Assembly (NCBI GenBank): GCA_027422505.1 | Contig: JAPQWV010000367.1 | Coordinates: 372,001 to 436,000 of the forward strand | Direction: 5' to 3' | Source of the DNA: Craterostigma plantagineum | Lineage: Eukaryota; Streptophyta; Magnoliopsida; Lamiales; Linderniaceae | DNA length: 64,000 nucleotides | Part shown: in pieces, positions 36,164 through 48,479 of the stretch | Layout: each line of letters begins with the position of its first letter | Position numbering within the stretch: position 1 is the stretch's first letter | The notes under the pieces: model-generated | Database searches by the model: none | What the model saw: the letters and a program-made list of their open reading frames with translations, nothing else | Told to the model about the DNA's origin: nothing | Position numbers and translations under genes: made by a program

Positions 36164-39100
36164 ATGGCTGACTTAGCTTTGCGGTGCTTTTGGGGATTGT
36201 CCCTCTCGCTTTATTTCGTCCACTCCATGCCTACTAATTCTCGAGTAAATTAAATGAGTTTGACTTCGATTGTTTTTTCTTAGCCTCCTATAAAGCAATA
36301 ATAATGATGCCTTATTGGTTCTCTTTGTTATTTTTCCGAGCAGGTTTACATTGTGTACTTAGGGCACAACCATGGCCGTGATCCTTCCCTCACATCCGAG
36401 TATCATCTTCAGCTTCTTTCCACTGTATTTCCAAGGTCAATATATTACGTCCATTAATCATCGTCACTATTGCATGCTATTAGTTCATTCCATGGCGTTA
36501 ATTATTTATTCTTTCCCCCTTCGCTTAGCCAAGAAGAAGCAAGAGAATCCATGCTTTACAGCTACAGGCATGGATTCTCAGGTTTCGCCGCAGATCTCCG
36601 CCCAAGCCAAGCAAACGCCTTGAAGAGTAAGATCGATTAAATAACGAAACAGCATTACGTTGTTCGAATAAAAAAACCATGCATCGAAATCTTTCATCGC
36701 ATAAAAAGCGCGAAACTGATTCATTCAGACGCCAAGGAAGTGATCTCCATATTCGAGAGCCGAACGCTGGAGCTTCACACCACGAGAACCTGGGATTTCA
36801 TGGGCCTCACCCTCGACCGTCAAAGCCAAGGCGGGCACACGCCTTTGCAGTTAGCCCACGGCGAAGACATCGTCGTCGGCGTTATCGACTCGGGTATGAT
36901 TATTCAAAATCCCATGTTGTAATAGTCTCTTTATTTCCGAAAAAAAAAACCAAGAAAAAAAATTGCAGGAATATGGCCGGAATCTCCTAGCTTCAAGGAA
37001 GAGCCCAACATGGGCCCCGTGCCGAGCCATTGGAAGGGCAAATGCGTCGGGGGCGAAGAATTTGACCCCGTAAAAGCGTGCAACAAAAAAGTCGTAGGCG
37101 CACGTTACTACTCGGCGGGCTTTCGAAAGCGCTACCCCAACCTCAACAGAACCGAGAGCCCGGAGTACGAATCCGCCCGGGACCACGTGGGCCACGGGAC
37201 CCACACGTCCTCCACGGCCGTGGGCTCGCGGGTCGAGGACGCAAGCTTCCAAGGGTTCGCCCGAGGGCTCGCTCGGGGCGGGGCCCCACGAGCCAGGCTG
37301 GCGGCGTACAAGGTGTGTTGGAACGTCAGGTCTCAGGGGAGGTGCGTGGACGAGGACGTCTTGGCGGCCTTCGACGATGCGATGAACGACGGCGCCGACG
37401 TCATTTCCGCCTCCTTCGGAGTCGGGCCCCCGCTTAGGCGCTTCTTTGAGTCGAGCGCCGACATAGGGTCGTTCCACGCCGAGCAGTTGGGTATCAGCGT
37501 GGTGTTCTCCGCGGGCAATCGGGGGCCCGACCCGTCGTTGGTGGGGAACGTGAGTCCGTGGAGCGTGAGCGTCGCGGCGTCCACCGTCGATCGAAGGTTC
37601 CCGACGAGGATTTTGGCCGGGGATGGGAGCGCTTTTTTCGAGGTAATTTTTCTAACCTTATTCGGAAAAAAAAATGGTGATAGAAGGAGAAGCCTCTATT
37701 AAGTGGGTTCTAAAGCTTGGATTATCCGATGTGGGACAAAGTCCACTTACAATCTCAACAGAATTTTAATTGGAAAATAGGGAGAGGGTTTTATAACCAA
37801 GCATGTAGTCGGAACGTTGGCGCTCGCCGGAGATTATTTCGCCAATAGGCTTTGCCATGAGGATTATTGGAAGAAGGTAAAGGCCACCGGGAAGATCCTC
37901 ATATGTTTTTCGACGGACGGGCCGAGCAGCGAAGACGCACAGGTCGCGGCTCGCAAGGCAGATGCTGCGGCTCTGATCTTCGTCGAGCTAACAATGCCGA
38001 CCGCTGAAGTCAACATAATCCCCTTTGTCAGCATCGATATTATCCAAGGCACCAAACTGTATCGACTTCCCAAGTGCGTGCGTGTATATATGTCTATCGA
38101 ATTTCGTTTTTCGAAAAGGCGTTGGTGCGATAACACGTTGTTAATCTACAGCGCTACCAAGATACACATCCATCCGAGCAAGACAAGCTTGGGGAAATCT
38201 CCCGCGCCGATCGTCGCGGATTTCTCTTCGAGAGGGCCGAGCTCGATTTCCCCCGAGTTCCTCAAGGTACTTAAAATTACACAAAATGTTAAAAAAAAAA
38301 CTCGATAATATTATTATGTAATCAAATAATGCAGCCGGACATCACAGCGCCGGGCGTCAACGTATTAGCCGCATGGCCGCCCAACGTTGCACCGACGTCA
38401 ATTCCCGGCGACGATTGCCGATCGGTGAATTGGGTCTTTAAGTCGGGAACTTCCATGTCGTGCCCCCACGTGTCTGGCATAGTCGCCCTCCTCAAATCCG
38501 CAAATCCGCGGTGGTCGCCCGCCGTCGTTAGATCCGCCCTTGTCACGACAGGTAATATAATTAATTCATCCGAGGGTTGCATCAATTTAAATGTTGGAAA
38601 TATTATATATAAAATAAATTTTGTAAAACGATGCACTACTTATATCTATATATATATGGCGACGCTGGTGTATGCCCATTTAATTAGCTCTGATCTTACC
38701 TCACGCATTTCAAGAAAGAGACTAGGTTTACATTCCCAATATGGTTAAACTTTTAGGTGAATTGATCGTTCAACAACTTAGAATCATGACATATGTTGTA
38801 CTCTCAGCTTACAACATTGACACGACGGGTGACGTCATCTCGGTACAAGCCACCACGAAGCCTTCCAACCCGTTCGACGTTGGGGCAGGCCACGTCGACC
38901 CGTTGAGAGCCTTCGACCCTGGCCTCGTCTACGACACAACCACGGAGGACTACATCACCTTCCTATGCAATTTGGGCTACTCCGAGGCCCAAATCCGAAC
39001 CATGGTCTTCTGCCCGACCCGCCCGAAGTGCCCCGAGGGGTTCCGCCCGAGCCACAATGTGAACTACCCGTCGATCACGATCCCGAGCCTCGAGTCCTCC

Positions 39101-39394
39101 TTGACGGTGAAACGGGTCGTGCGGAACGTGGGTCGGGTCGGGACGGCGGTCTACTTCGCGAGCGTGGTGAGCCCGCACGGGGTCGAGGTCACAGTATGGC
39201 CGCGAGTTTTGGTTTTCTCGCCCTTCAGGGAGGAGGCGACTTACTACGTGACGCTGAGGCCCGCGAAGAATTCCCGAGGGAGGTACGGGTTCGGGTCGGT
39301 GACTTGGAGTGACGGGTTTCACCGCGTTAGGAGTCCGCTGGTGGTTCAAGTCAATACTATTAGTTATGTTGGCGATGGTGTCAAGTTTGTATGA
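36164..39394 (+). CDS. SBT3.18: subtilisin-like serine protease, SBT3 type
   Basis: Exons: 36164-36244, 36344-36435, 36529-36626, 36729-36893, 36969-37642, 37802-38073, 38152-38266, 38335-38551 and 38808-39394; 2301 bp, 766 residues, frame intact. Signal peptide about 1-21 ([11 protein letters not shown]), inhibitor I9 prodomain starting VYIVYLGHN, then the S8 domain. Catalytic residues by my count: Asp144 (VVGVIDSG), His221 ([12 protein letters not shown]), oxyanion Asn329 ([10 protein letters not shown]), Ser539 ([12 protein letters not shown]). A fibronectin-III-like end follows ([20 protein letters not shown]). The [15 protein letters not shown] stretch belongs to the protease-associated insert. 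The 5' end of exon 6 is my choice (CATGTAGTC, phase 0) and less certain. Likely secreted to the cell wall. The SBT3.18 subgroup is assigned from memory. Exons 5 and 9 are strikingly GC-rich against the AT-rich flanks. Confidence 0.85.
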
Positions 39395-39864
39395 TTTCCG
39401 TGGGTACTTGTGGTCTTTTGTGCGTGGAGTTTATGTGTACTTGGTTGATGCATTTGTTATTTGCTCGTTTGTTCAATAAGTTAATTAGTACATTTTCATG
39501 CTAGAAAATCTTACCTATTCTATTTATTTAAACGCGAGGGGTGAGTATAAACTGCCCCTAATCTGTCAATTTCATAAAACATTAATAATTAAATTTAAAA
39601 ATTATCCACTATCTTTTAATTACTATATTAGTTAATCACTATTTTCAGTTACTTCATATACCTTCAATTGTATAATTTATATATCTACATAATTTAATTT
39701 AATCTTATAATTTCAATAACTAATTTAAATTAAAATAAGTTTCGTATTATATATTTATATACAATAGCACACGCATCTGAGCAAAAGAATACTAGTGTAA
39801 TGAAAGACTCGCTCAAAATGTTTGATAGGTAGGCATCTATACTATTATATAATTGGTTTTGGAT
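39395..39864. other. subtilase 3' flank
   Basis: AT-rich non-coding DNA up to an hAT-like element. Nothing else recognised. Confidence 0.45.
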
Positions 39865-40848
39865 TAGAGCTGAAAAGTTGGGTGGGCCCATCCGGCCTGG
39901 ATTGAGTGGGCTGCCCGAAGTTGTATGGGCCGGGTTGGGCTGGCCCAAAGTTGTATGAGCTAATGAAATTTAGGCCCAGCCCAAAGAATAGTGGGGCGGG
40001 CCAACCCGGCCCTAGCCCATGGCATAAGCCAAGGAGAGGAAGTTCTAAATACCGACAAGTTCAGTAGAACATTTGAGCAGTTTTGATAGCATCTCTACGC
40101 CCAAGACACGAAATACGAGCAAAAAAAATAGTAGACAAAAATGAACTATTTGGGTATGAAGTTACACCAAACAGAAAAAAATGAACTATTTCAGAGGAAT
40201 TAAATCGTAATCGCAGTTGAGGATTGCCACGCAGAAATGCCTAAGATCATTGTTGCTAGTGCAGAAGCAGAAGTGAATTTGCACAATGCATTGCTTTATG
40301 GAACTTCCACTTGGACAAAATTCACATCAAACCCATAATTAGGTCACAACAGAAAATCTCATGCAATGGCGAAGCCAAAAATCCTAGGGAACGAAAAGGC
40401 AAGCGCACATTACAGAGTGAGTAGCTTTTTTCTTCGAAACTAACAGCAACATACACGTTTATGCACTATAGCGGAGAATCGATTCGGCTGAATTTCTGAA
40501 CGGCACTGTAGTTCTTCGAATTCGATTGTTCTATATAACTGAATTGGAATCGCACTGTTGTAATTCTCCAAATCACACTGTTGTGATTCAAGCTAGAACG
40601 ATCGATGATGCTAATTTGGGGTTTTAGAAATTGAAATTCATTTCTAGCTATTAAGTTTCACTGTAACGGGCTAATTTAGCCCAAAACCCATCGGGTTTTT
40701 AGGCCAGCGGCCCACTAACCCGTCAGGCCTGGTGGGTTGGGCCAATAGGCCCAATATGGTTTTGGGCTACCCAAATATAGGCCCATATCAACTTTTTTCG
40801 GGCAGAGTGGGCTGGCGCATGGGCTCAGGCCCAAACTTTCACCTCTAT
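39865..40848. mobile_element. hAT-like non-autonomous element
   Basis: The left end TAGAGCTGAAAAGTTGGG and the right end (reverse complement TAGAGGTGAAAGTTTGGG) are inverted copies of the terminus used by many plant hAT elements. Just inside lie GGGCC/GGCCC-rich subterminal regions (39885-40020 and 40670-40830) full of short GGGCC words on both strands, as hAT transposases require. Right and left flanks share TTTGG, a partial 8-bp duplication. The 650-bp middle is non-coding; there is no transposase. Confidence 0.7.
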
Positions 40849-40879
40849 TTGGGCAGGATATAAACCGCCACAATTTGGC

Positions 40880-41137
40880 GTGTAACTTATTTGTAATTTA
40901 GTCCCCCATTTGTAATTTAATTAATTAAGTATTTTCATATCACTCCTAATTTTTATATACTGTACTTATGCCTCTACAACTAAGTTTCTTTTTATATATT
41001 TAAAATGGTGTGTAACTTATTTGCAATTTAGTCCCTCATTTATAATTAATTAATTAAGCATTTTCATATCACTCCTAATTTATTTACTGTACTTATTGCC
41101 TCTACAAATAAGTTTCTTTTTTATATATTTAAAAATG
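40880..41137 (+). repeat. tandem duplication, about 129 bp x 2
   Basis: GTGTAACTTATTTG-AATTTAGTCCC-CATTT, TTTTCATATCACTCCTAATTT, CTGTACTTAT and CCTCTACAA-TAAGTTTCTTT occur twice in the same order. Directly right of the hAT-like element. Confidence 0.75.
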
Positions 41138-42160
41138 ATATTTCATCTTAAACACTAAAAATTATAATTTTAAAATTTAAAATAATTTCAATATATATTT
41201 TAAGCATAGACATCGTTATAATTTCAAAATTTAAAATAAAGCACACACATCGGGTGTGCAAAAAAGTACTGGGGAGATTTTTCTCACCGTCTAGCCAAGG
41301 CCCAATATCACATGGCAATTTGAATTTTGATTCTTATTAAATTACATTGGTTATCATGTGGGCTTGAACTAGCCGAATCTGGGCTTATCATATGGTCGGG
41401 CTAGGCCCAGTCTATCCCTTTTATCGTTTCCCACGAAGTTATTTGTGGTTGTGGCTTAGTTTCAAATAGGCAGAATCAAGAAGTATGTAGTGAACACTAC
41501 CACACCAACACCAACGTTAAAAATCAATATGCATCTGCATCTCATATTTAAGATTGAAAAAGACTTTCTTTTGATAAATAAATGAATTTTCGAAAAAATT
41601 AATTAAAGAAGCATGACGTCATATTTGTTGTCCTTTTGCCCGCTATTCAAAGACCACTTGGATTTCTCCTCCACCTTTTCCTTCGTAAGACACATTTGTC
41701 TTAGGGGCTAAGAATTATTAATGCGGGGTAATTATGTCATTCACCGTAAAATACCGTAATTTTCACCCGCCAAAGAACTCAACAGAGTCACGTCTGACGC
41801 AACCGAGCCAATCATACATCGCCACGTAGCAGGCGACCAATCAGAAGCAGCCACATGCCAGCGAGATGTTAGTCTATGAAAAAGGGTTGGATATGCAAAT
41901 GGAGATAAATGGAGGGACTGAATCGAAAAACTGATGTGGTGGGATCTGAATCACCAATTTAAAAATGGGAAACCCTAAAGCTAAAAATCCTCTCTTTCCC
42001 CTGTTTTTCCACCGAACCCAAAAACTACCGTATTCGTTTCCTGGCGGCTGGTCAAAGCTCCGACTCATAGCAGCCTATCTCTGTGCTCAGGGTCTCGCCT
42101 CTCCAGCTCGGTTACTGTTAACAGTCGACAGATCTTTCCCTCTTTGGATTTTGAGTGGTC
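41138..42160 (+). promoter_or_regulatory. ECT2-like promoter region
   Basis: Non-coding. A telo-box-like AAACCCTAA lies at about 41970-41978, roughly 190 bp before the start codon, and CT-rich leader sequence follows. A GC-rich stretch rich in ACGTC words spans 41770-41860. Confidence 0.4.
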
Positions 42161-45100
42161 ATGGCAGCCGTTGCTAATCAACCAGATCGTATCCTTCTTT
42201 TCTAGCTTTGTCTCCCACGCTGCCCTGTTTCTAGCCTCAATTTTTCCGTTTTATTCGTGTTTTCTTGGTTATAGATTTGTGGACTCTTAGATGGTTTCCC
42301 TGGGGTCTGTGTTTTTATTGCTTTTACGAAGTTTGTGATTACACTAATAGTCTGCTTGGATTTGGAGCTCTTTTATTTGCGGAATTTCTTTCGTTAGAAG
42401 TTATGGTTTGTTTAGGAGCAATATTTATCCGTGGTTTTTTCACTGGGTTAGTATGCCTTTGTTACTTTCTCTCCATTTTTTTTGTTTTTTCCTCAGCTAG
42501 ATTAAAGCGGGTCTTTTTTATGCTCTGAGAGCCAATTTTGATATTTTATACCTATGTTGCTCTTGCCCATGTCACGTTTTTGAGTTTCTGTGTTGACAAT
42601 GAACTTACCACTGTTGTCATTTCTCAAACTGGTGTCGATTTACTGCTAGCTTCCTAATTTCAATTGTTTAGGGCGGCTTGATGTTTTATTAAATTGAGTC
42701 GAGTTTATTCTGATTCACCCTTGTTGGAAACAGTTGTTCTCCTTCACTCGTTGTACAGAATCTGCAGATTTGTTACAGAAGTTGTCCTTGGACTCACAAG
42801 CTAAAACTGATGAAGCCAAGGATGCGGTAAAGAAGGTATTTCATGTCGGATTGCCTATTTTTGAATTGCCCTTTAATTTGTGATTCGAAATTAACAATCT
42901 TGCTTCATCAATTTGTGACCTGTGATGTAGCCTACAGCTGTTTCTGGTAATGTTGAAAACGGCCTTCAGACGGATCGGTCTGTCACTCCTGTACTGCCTG
43001 ATTTATGGGATCCGACAATGTATTACATGCCAAGTGGATATCCTTACTATTACGGTGGTATGTATACACCTTCTAGTCTAACTTTATATAAGTATTATTC
43101 GTGGCTTTCTTTTGCAACCGTGTTTATATTGAACATATTTGTTTTGCAACCAATAGGTTATGAGGGGAGTGGTAAAGAATGGGAGGATTTTGCCAAATAT
43201 GCTAATCCAGATGGAGTAGAGATGGCTCCTGTAAGAACTCTTACTCATATACAGCTTTAAGCTTATTTTATGTGCACCCTTACCAACATCGTATTTTAAG
43301 TTTCCATTATTAAATATACAGGGAGCTTATGGGGATAATGGGTCGTTTTTGTATCATCCTGGGTATGGTTATACTCCATATGCACCTTATTCGCCTGCTG
43401 CTTCCCCTGTCCCGACCTTGGGACATGACGGCCAGCTTTATGGAACTCAGCAGTATCAGTACCCATCGCCTTATTTCCAGTCAGTGGTCCCTACTAGTGG
43501 TCCATTCCCCACAACAGGTGCCCCTGCAAAAGCTAATGCACAAGCCCCTCTGGCAGGAGTGGAGTCGAAGTCGAAGTCTAATGGGATTGTTAATAATGGT
43601 GGTACCAAGGGAAATAATGGTGCAGTAGCTCCCAAAGCAGTGTACCCAAGTTCATCATTTAATGCAAATGGCTCCCATGGAAGGGGTTCTTTACCTGGAG
43701 GGCTTCCTTCTGGTTATCAGGATCCAAGATTTGCATATGATGGGTGGCATTCACCGCTTTCGTGGTTAGAAAGCACAAATTATTCAGATGGGCAGCAAAG
43801 GCTGGCCACGAGCTCAGCTAGGACCTCCTCTGTTACAAATGGAAGTAATTCTGCTTCGTCCAGAAATCAGAATTATCGTCCTCAACTTATGGTACGTCCT
43901 GTTTATATATGACGTTGCTTCTGTACTATAGTATGAAGTGATCAATTTCCCATCGTTGCTCGTACATTGTACTCCTTTTGTGGATATTGTTTTGTTGTAT
44001 GAGAAACTGACAACCATATTAGCTGTTTATCACCCTCTTGAATATGTGGCTATTAAGGTGACCCCAACATTATTTGTTTTTTATGTTCAAATATTCAGGC
44101 TTTGCACCACCCAGCGACCCTGTCTGGCATGGAAGCAACCAACTTCTATAACGGGATGTACCCAAATAAGTTATATGGCCAGTATGGAAATGGCTATCGG
44201 TCTGGTCTGGGTTATGGATTTGCTGGTTACAATAATCGAGGTAATGGACGAAGTTGGATGTCTGTTGACAGCAAATACAAGCCTCGTGGACGAGGAACAA
44301 GCTTGTACGGCTATGGCGGTGAGAGTGTAGATGGTCTAAATGAATTGAACAGAGGTCCAAGGGCGAAAATTTCAAAGAACACCAAAGGCTTCACTCCTGT
44401 GGCTGTGGCTGTCAAAGGGCAAAACATTCCTTTGACTGCTACTGTTGATCATGAAGAGAAGTCGTCAAGCGTCAGTCCTGACCGTGAGCAATATAACCGG
44501 CCAGACTTTCCTGAAACTTATGCTGATGCCAAGTTCTTTATCATCAAGTCATACAGTGAAGATGATGTGCACAAGAGCATCAAGTACAATGTTTGGGCTA
44601 GCACACCAAATGGTAACAAAAAGCTCGATGCTGCCTATAATGAAGCTCAACAAAAATCTGATGCATGCCCTATTTTCCTGTTCTTCTCGGTAAGTTGGCA
44701 GCTTTGTTTGTAGTAACATGTCTGAAATTTATTTCTCGTCGTTATTTCCTTTGCTGTGACTTGTATGACACCATTTCCATTTTTCTATCAGGTTAATACA
44801 AGCGGCCAGTTTGTCGGGGTTGCTGAGATGGTTGGCCCTGTTGATTTTAACAAGAGTGTTGACTACTGGCAGCAGGACAAATGGGTTGGTTGTTTCCCCG
44901 TAAAGTGGCACATTGTGAAGGATGTACCAAACAGTTTGTTGAAGCACATCATCCTTGAATATAACGAGAACAAGCCCGTAACCAATAGTAGGGACACCCA
45001 AGAGGTATTCTTCTTATATGGTTCGTTCCCCTGGGTTTACTCTGTTAGGACTTCAATAAACTGAGAAAACGTTGCTTCGCAGGTTAAACTGGATCAGGGT

Positions 45101-45480
45101 CTTGAGGTGCTCAAAATTTTCAAGAATCACACCAGTAAACAGTGTATCTTGGATGATTTTGACTTTTACGAGGACAGACAGAAGAGAATTCAGGAGAAGA
45201 AAGCCAAGCAGCAGCAATACCTGAAACAGGTAGCTAGCTAGTTAATCTTGGAATTACATTTGAATGTTGTCTCCATTTTTAACTGACTCGGTGATTCCTT
45301 TGTTCATAGGGCCAGGTCTGGGAAGGCAAATCTGTGAAAGAGCAGAGCAAGGAAATCCCAAATGGTGATGTGAAGCCTCAAAAAGCAGCAACAGAACTTG
45401 ATGGTGATGCCAAGGCCTCCTCTGAGATCAGTTCCCCCGAGTCGAAGGTGGCGGTTAACGGTGTCACCACAAATGGTTGA
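42161..45480 (+). CDS. ECT2: YTH-domain m6A reader (ECT2-like)
   Basis: Exons: 42161-42188, 42759-42835, 42931-43057, 43157-43230, 43322-43891, 44099-44689, 44792-45004, 45083-45229 and 45310-45480; 1998 bp, 665 residues, frame intact. The N-terminus has the family motif [13 protein letters not shown], then a long Tyr/Pro/Gly/Ser-rich disordered region ([33 protein letters not shown]) of the kind that drives phase separation. The YTH domain runs about 437-580: [57 protein letters not shown]. By my numbering the aromatic cage tryptophans are W458, W515 and W520, all present, with the same spacing as in Arabidopsis ECT2. A Lys/Gln-rich helix and Ser/Glu-rich tail follow. Reads N6-methyladenosine on mRNA in the cytoplasm. 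Confidence 0.93.
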
Positions 45481-46225
45481 TTGCTGATTCGCATCTCCTA
45501 AGGGCAGCCGTGGGCTGATGTATATTAGTCCTCTATTCGAAAAATCTAAAGCTAGGTAGTGATAACTGACGATGGCTTAACGAGCGTGTGGCTGCCCTAA
45601 GGAAGTGTTCGGCCTGCAGAAATGGTAACGGAAAATCCTGAGCAAACTTTGAAGCAGCAGTGAAGGAAGGAAATGTCCATTCCTACTCTTTGATGGGTGA
45701 ATCATATTTTCGTGGTCTTTGTTTTTGTCCTTTAGAAGGGTTTCGGCTTAAAGCTTGGGTTGTATCGTAGTCTCTTTCAGTTTTTCCTTTGTGCGTTTTT
45801 TTTTTTTTTTGTTTCGTATGTGTCTTTCGTGGAAGTGATGGTCCTAGTTTTTTCTTGTGCTTTGGAAGAATTGAGTTTGGGATGATATGTTCGAGTGATT
45901 GGTGGTTTTTTTTTTTCAATTTCTTTTTTTCATTTTACAAGTATCAAGGAAATGGAATGCGATTATTTTCCGAAAAAACGTGGCAGAGCAGTCAGCTTGA
46001 GGTTTGCTTGTAGCCATGGGCTCTTTTAAGTCCACAATAATCGAAAAGGTTTTGCAAAAAATGTTGAAAATTGTGATAAAAGATGTTCAAGTAGTCGACA
46101 CCTTCGTAAACTAGAATTCCTTGGCTAGAGAGATAAGGCGATATTTTGTAGATCGTAGTAAAATTCACATCCGTTCTAGCTTGGATTTAATGCAAGTAGG
46201 GGATTGTGTTAAAAAAAAAGTTTTA
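45481..46225. other. ECT2-like 3' UTR and flank
   Basis: T-rich non-coding DNA with several poly(T) runs, up to the start of a palindromic transposon. Confidence 0.5.
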
Positions 46226-47095
46226 GGGAGTTACTATTCACCGCTCCTTTTTTTCTAGTCATCGCCCCTAAAAGACTGTAAAAAGACAATTTTGCCCTTA
46301 TGATATTTAAATTAATTTAAAAAGAAAAAACTAACGTGTATACAAAATTCTGCTACGAAATACTGAAAATTACAAAACAAATAAATTCGAACGATCTTGG
46401 GCAATGGATCGAAACGGAAAAAAAACAATTGATCTGTCCCTGCAGTGCAGGGGCCTAACGAATTATCGTAAAAATCGTTCGTACGTAGATGAATTATCAA
46501 ACACGGTCGGAATCGTTGAAAAAAGTCCCGATCGAACGAAATTTCCCGCCGGCGCACGGCACGGCCGATCGGCATTTTCGGCCGGCACAAGGCGTAGCCG
46601 AAAAAAATTTCGGTCGTGCCATGTGCCGGCCGACCGGCAACAGTTCCAGCCGAAAATGATTCTCGGCCGGGACTGTTCCGGACGATCGAAAATTTCTGCC
46701 GGCACATGGCACGGCCGGAATTTTTTCGGCTACGCCTTGTGCCGGCCGAAAATGCCGATCCGTGCGGTGCGCCGGCGAGAAATTTCGTTCGATCGGAACT
46801 TTTTTCAACGATTCCCACCCGTGTTTGATAATTCATCTACGTACGAACGATTTTTACGATAATTCGTTAGGCCCCTGCACTGCAGGGACGAATCGAATTT
46901 TTTTTTCCGTTTCGATCATTGCCGAAGATCGTTCGAATTTATTTGTGTGTGTACTTTTCAGTATTTCGTACCAGAATTTTGTATACACGTTAGTTTTTCT
47001 TTTAAATTAATTTAAATATCATAAGGGCAAAATCGTCTTTTTATAGTCCTTTAGGGGGCGGTGACTAGGCAAAAGGGGGCGGTGAATAGTAATCC
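46226..47095. mobile_element. near-perfect palindromic Mutator-like foldback element, 870 bp
   Basis: The left end GGGAGTTACTATTCACCGC and right end (reverse complement GGATTACTATTCACCGCCCCC) match the ends of the 2.2 kb element at 16657-18869. Here the whole element is one inverted repeat with arms of about 430 bp meeting near 46660: for example GGGGCCTAACGAATTATCGT (about 46450) against its inverse in 46858-46878, and GCCGGCACAAGGCGTAGCC (about 46582) against GGCTACGCCTTGTGCCGGC (about 46727). The interior is GC-rich with ACGGCCG words. No exact 9-bp target duplication is seen. Strand-symmetrical frames inside are artefacts of the palindrome. Confidence 0.8.
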
Positions 47096-47149
47096 AGTAA
47101 AAAAAATTCTAAATAAATCGTGGAATTGTGTACAAAAAATATTATAAAT

Positions 47150-47500
47150 AAGGGGACTTTTTGTAGGCCCCATCCGAAGTTTGATTTAGGATTCAGGTCA
47201 TGAAACGGAAATATTTAGTTTTAAGAACTCAATTTCTGCATTACCACTTCATTGCTCTGAAATAGCAATATGTTGAAATTTTGTAACTCAAAACGATCAT
47301 TCGGTACCAGTTAATGATCATCCTATACCAGTTCATTTCTGCAGCACCATTTTATTGTTCTAAAATGACAATATTTTGAAAGTTTGTAACACAAAATGAT
47401 CATTCTATACCAGTTTAACTTTTATACTACTCTTTTAAGTTAGATCGTTATTTTTAAATTTTACAGAAATTTGATCATTTAAACAATTTATTTTTCGCAA
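47150..47500 (+). repeat. dispersed repeat, 'taccacttcattgctctg' family, copy C
   Basis: TTTAGTTTTAAGAACTCAATTTCTGCA, ACCACTTCATTGCTCTGAAAT, ACGATCATTCGGTACCAGTT and CATTCTATACCAGTT recur in the order seen in copy A (1311-1690). Ends where the large Mutator-like element begins. Confidence 0.6.
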
Positions 47501-47856
47501 ATCTACACATAAATACCCAATAGGAAAAAAAACTGCCACTTAGGTACCTTGTCAGAACTATTTTATACCTAGGTACCTAGTTGAATAAAATTTTTACACT
47601 TAGGTACCTAATCACCTAAGATTACGAAAATACCCTTATTAAATGATTTAGAATTTCATTTCATCTTTTTTTTTCTCTGCAAAATTCGACCTTCAGCTCG
47701 CCGTCGATGATTTCTTCTTGCCGACCAACTCCTCCTGCTCGTGCCGGCGCCAGACAAGGATCGAAGACCCTATTGAACGTTGGGTTCTCGATTTAGGGTC
47801 TCGATTTTGTCATGTAAGGTTTTATTTTGCTTTGGGTGTGGTTAATCGATTGCACT

Positions 47857-47990
47857 CGTGAGATCAAATTTAACCCAGATCTGGGAGCTGAATGCGATCT
47901 AAGAGCTCGATGTAAGGGTGAATGTCGATTCTTGACAGTTATTGAGGCTAATCCATCGGGATTTCAGGTTTCTTTATATAACTGTTATTA
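47857..47990 (+). pseudogene. MuDR-type transposase N-terminal domain fragment
   Basis: The plus-strand frame 47827-48030 reads REIKF, LRARCKGECRFLTVIEA and SGFQVSLYN. This matches the layout of the plant MULE N-terminal DNA-binding domain (consensus like IKF-K, RLRARCKGEGCPW, FQVKTL). The reading frame closes shortly after and no DDE core was found, so it is a remnant. The match is from memory of the family. Confidence 0.5.
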
Positions 47991-48479
47991 CGTACCATTT
48001 GTTATGTTTATTACGTACCATTTTATGTGACTATACAGTACCAAGATGTCCGCGTACGCTGTACCATTGTAAACTATACAGGCGTACCATTTATACAGGT
48101 TGTCATATTACCTGAAAATATCGTCTACAAGTTCGGTTAGTGGCGGGACGTTGTTTACATTGTGTGAGTATAAAAGGGAGTCATTTTAATATCGATCATG
48201 AAGCGACGACGCACGAGATGAATGCTCTAACCGATGCCGGAATTTTATTCGTGACCCGGACATTTGTGTTCTTTTTGGTTGCTGAAAGATGCAGAGGATT
48301 CCTTCTCAGGTAGATAAAAGATCCAACAAGTGCAAAAGATGTGAAAAATACAGGAATAATCGTCGTACTTGTAGAGAGGTCGTATCGACGTAGGGTCCGT
48401 ATTTGCCATGTATTTCGTTACTGCTTTTGTTCCAAAACATTTTTGTTGCACTTTTGTATGTGGCACATTCTTTATCCAA

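Noticed and set aside
36851..37477. 208-residue minus-strand frame
   Set aside because: Shadow of the GC-rich subtilase exon 5; the plus strand holds the catalytic motifs.
46312..47010. Six overlapping frames of 70-170 residues
   Set aside because: They are an artefact of the palindrome, mirrored on both strands, with no known domain.
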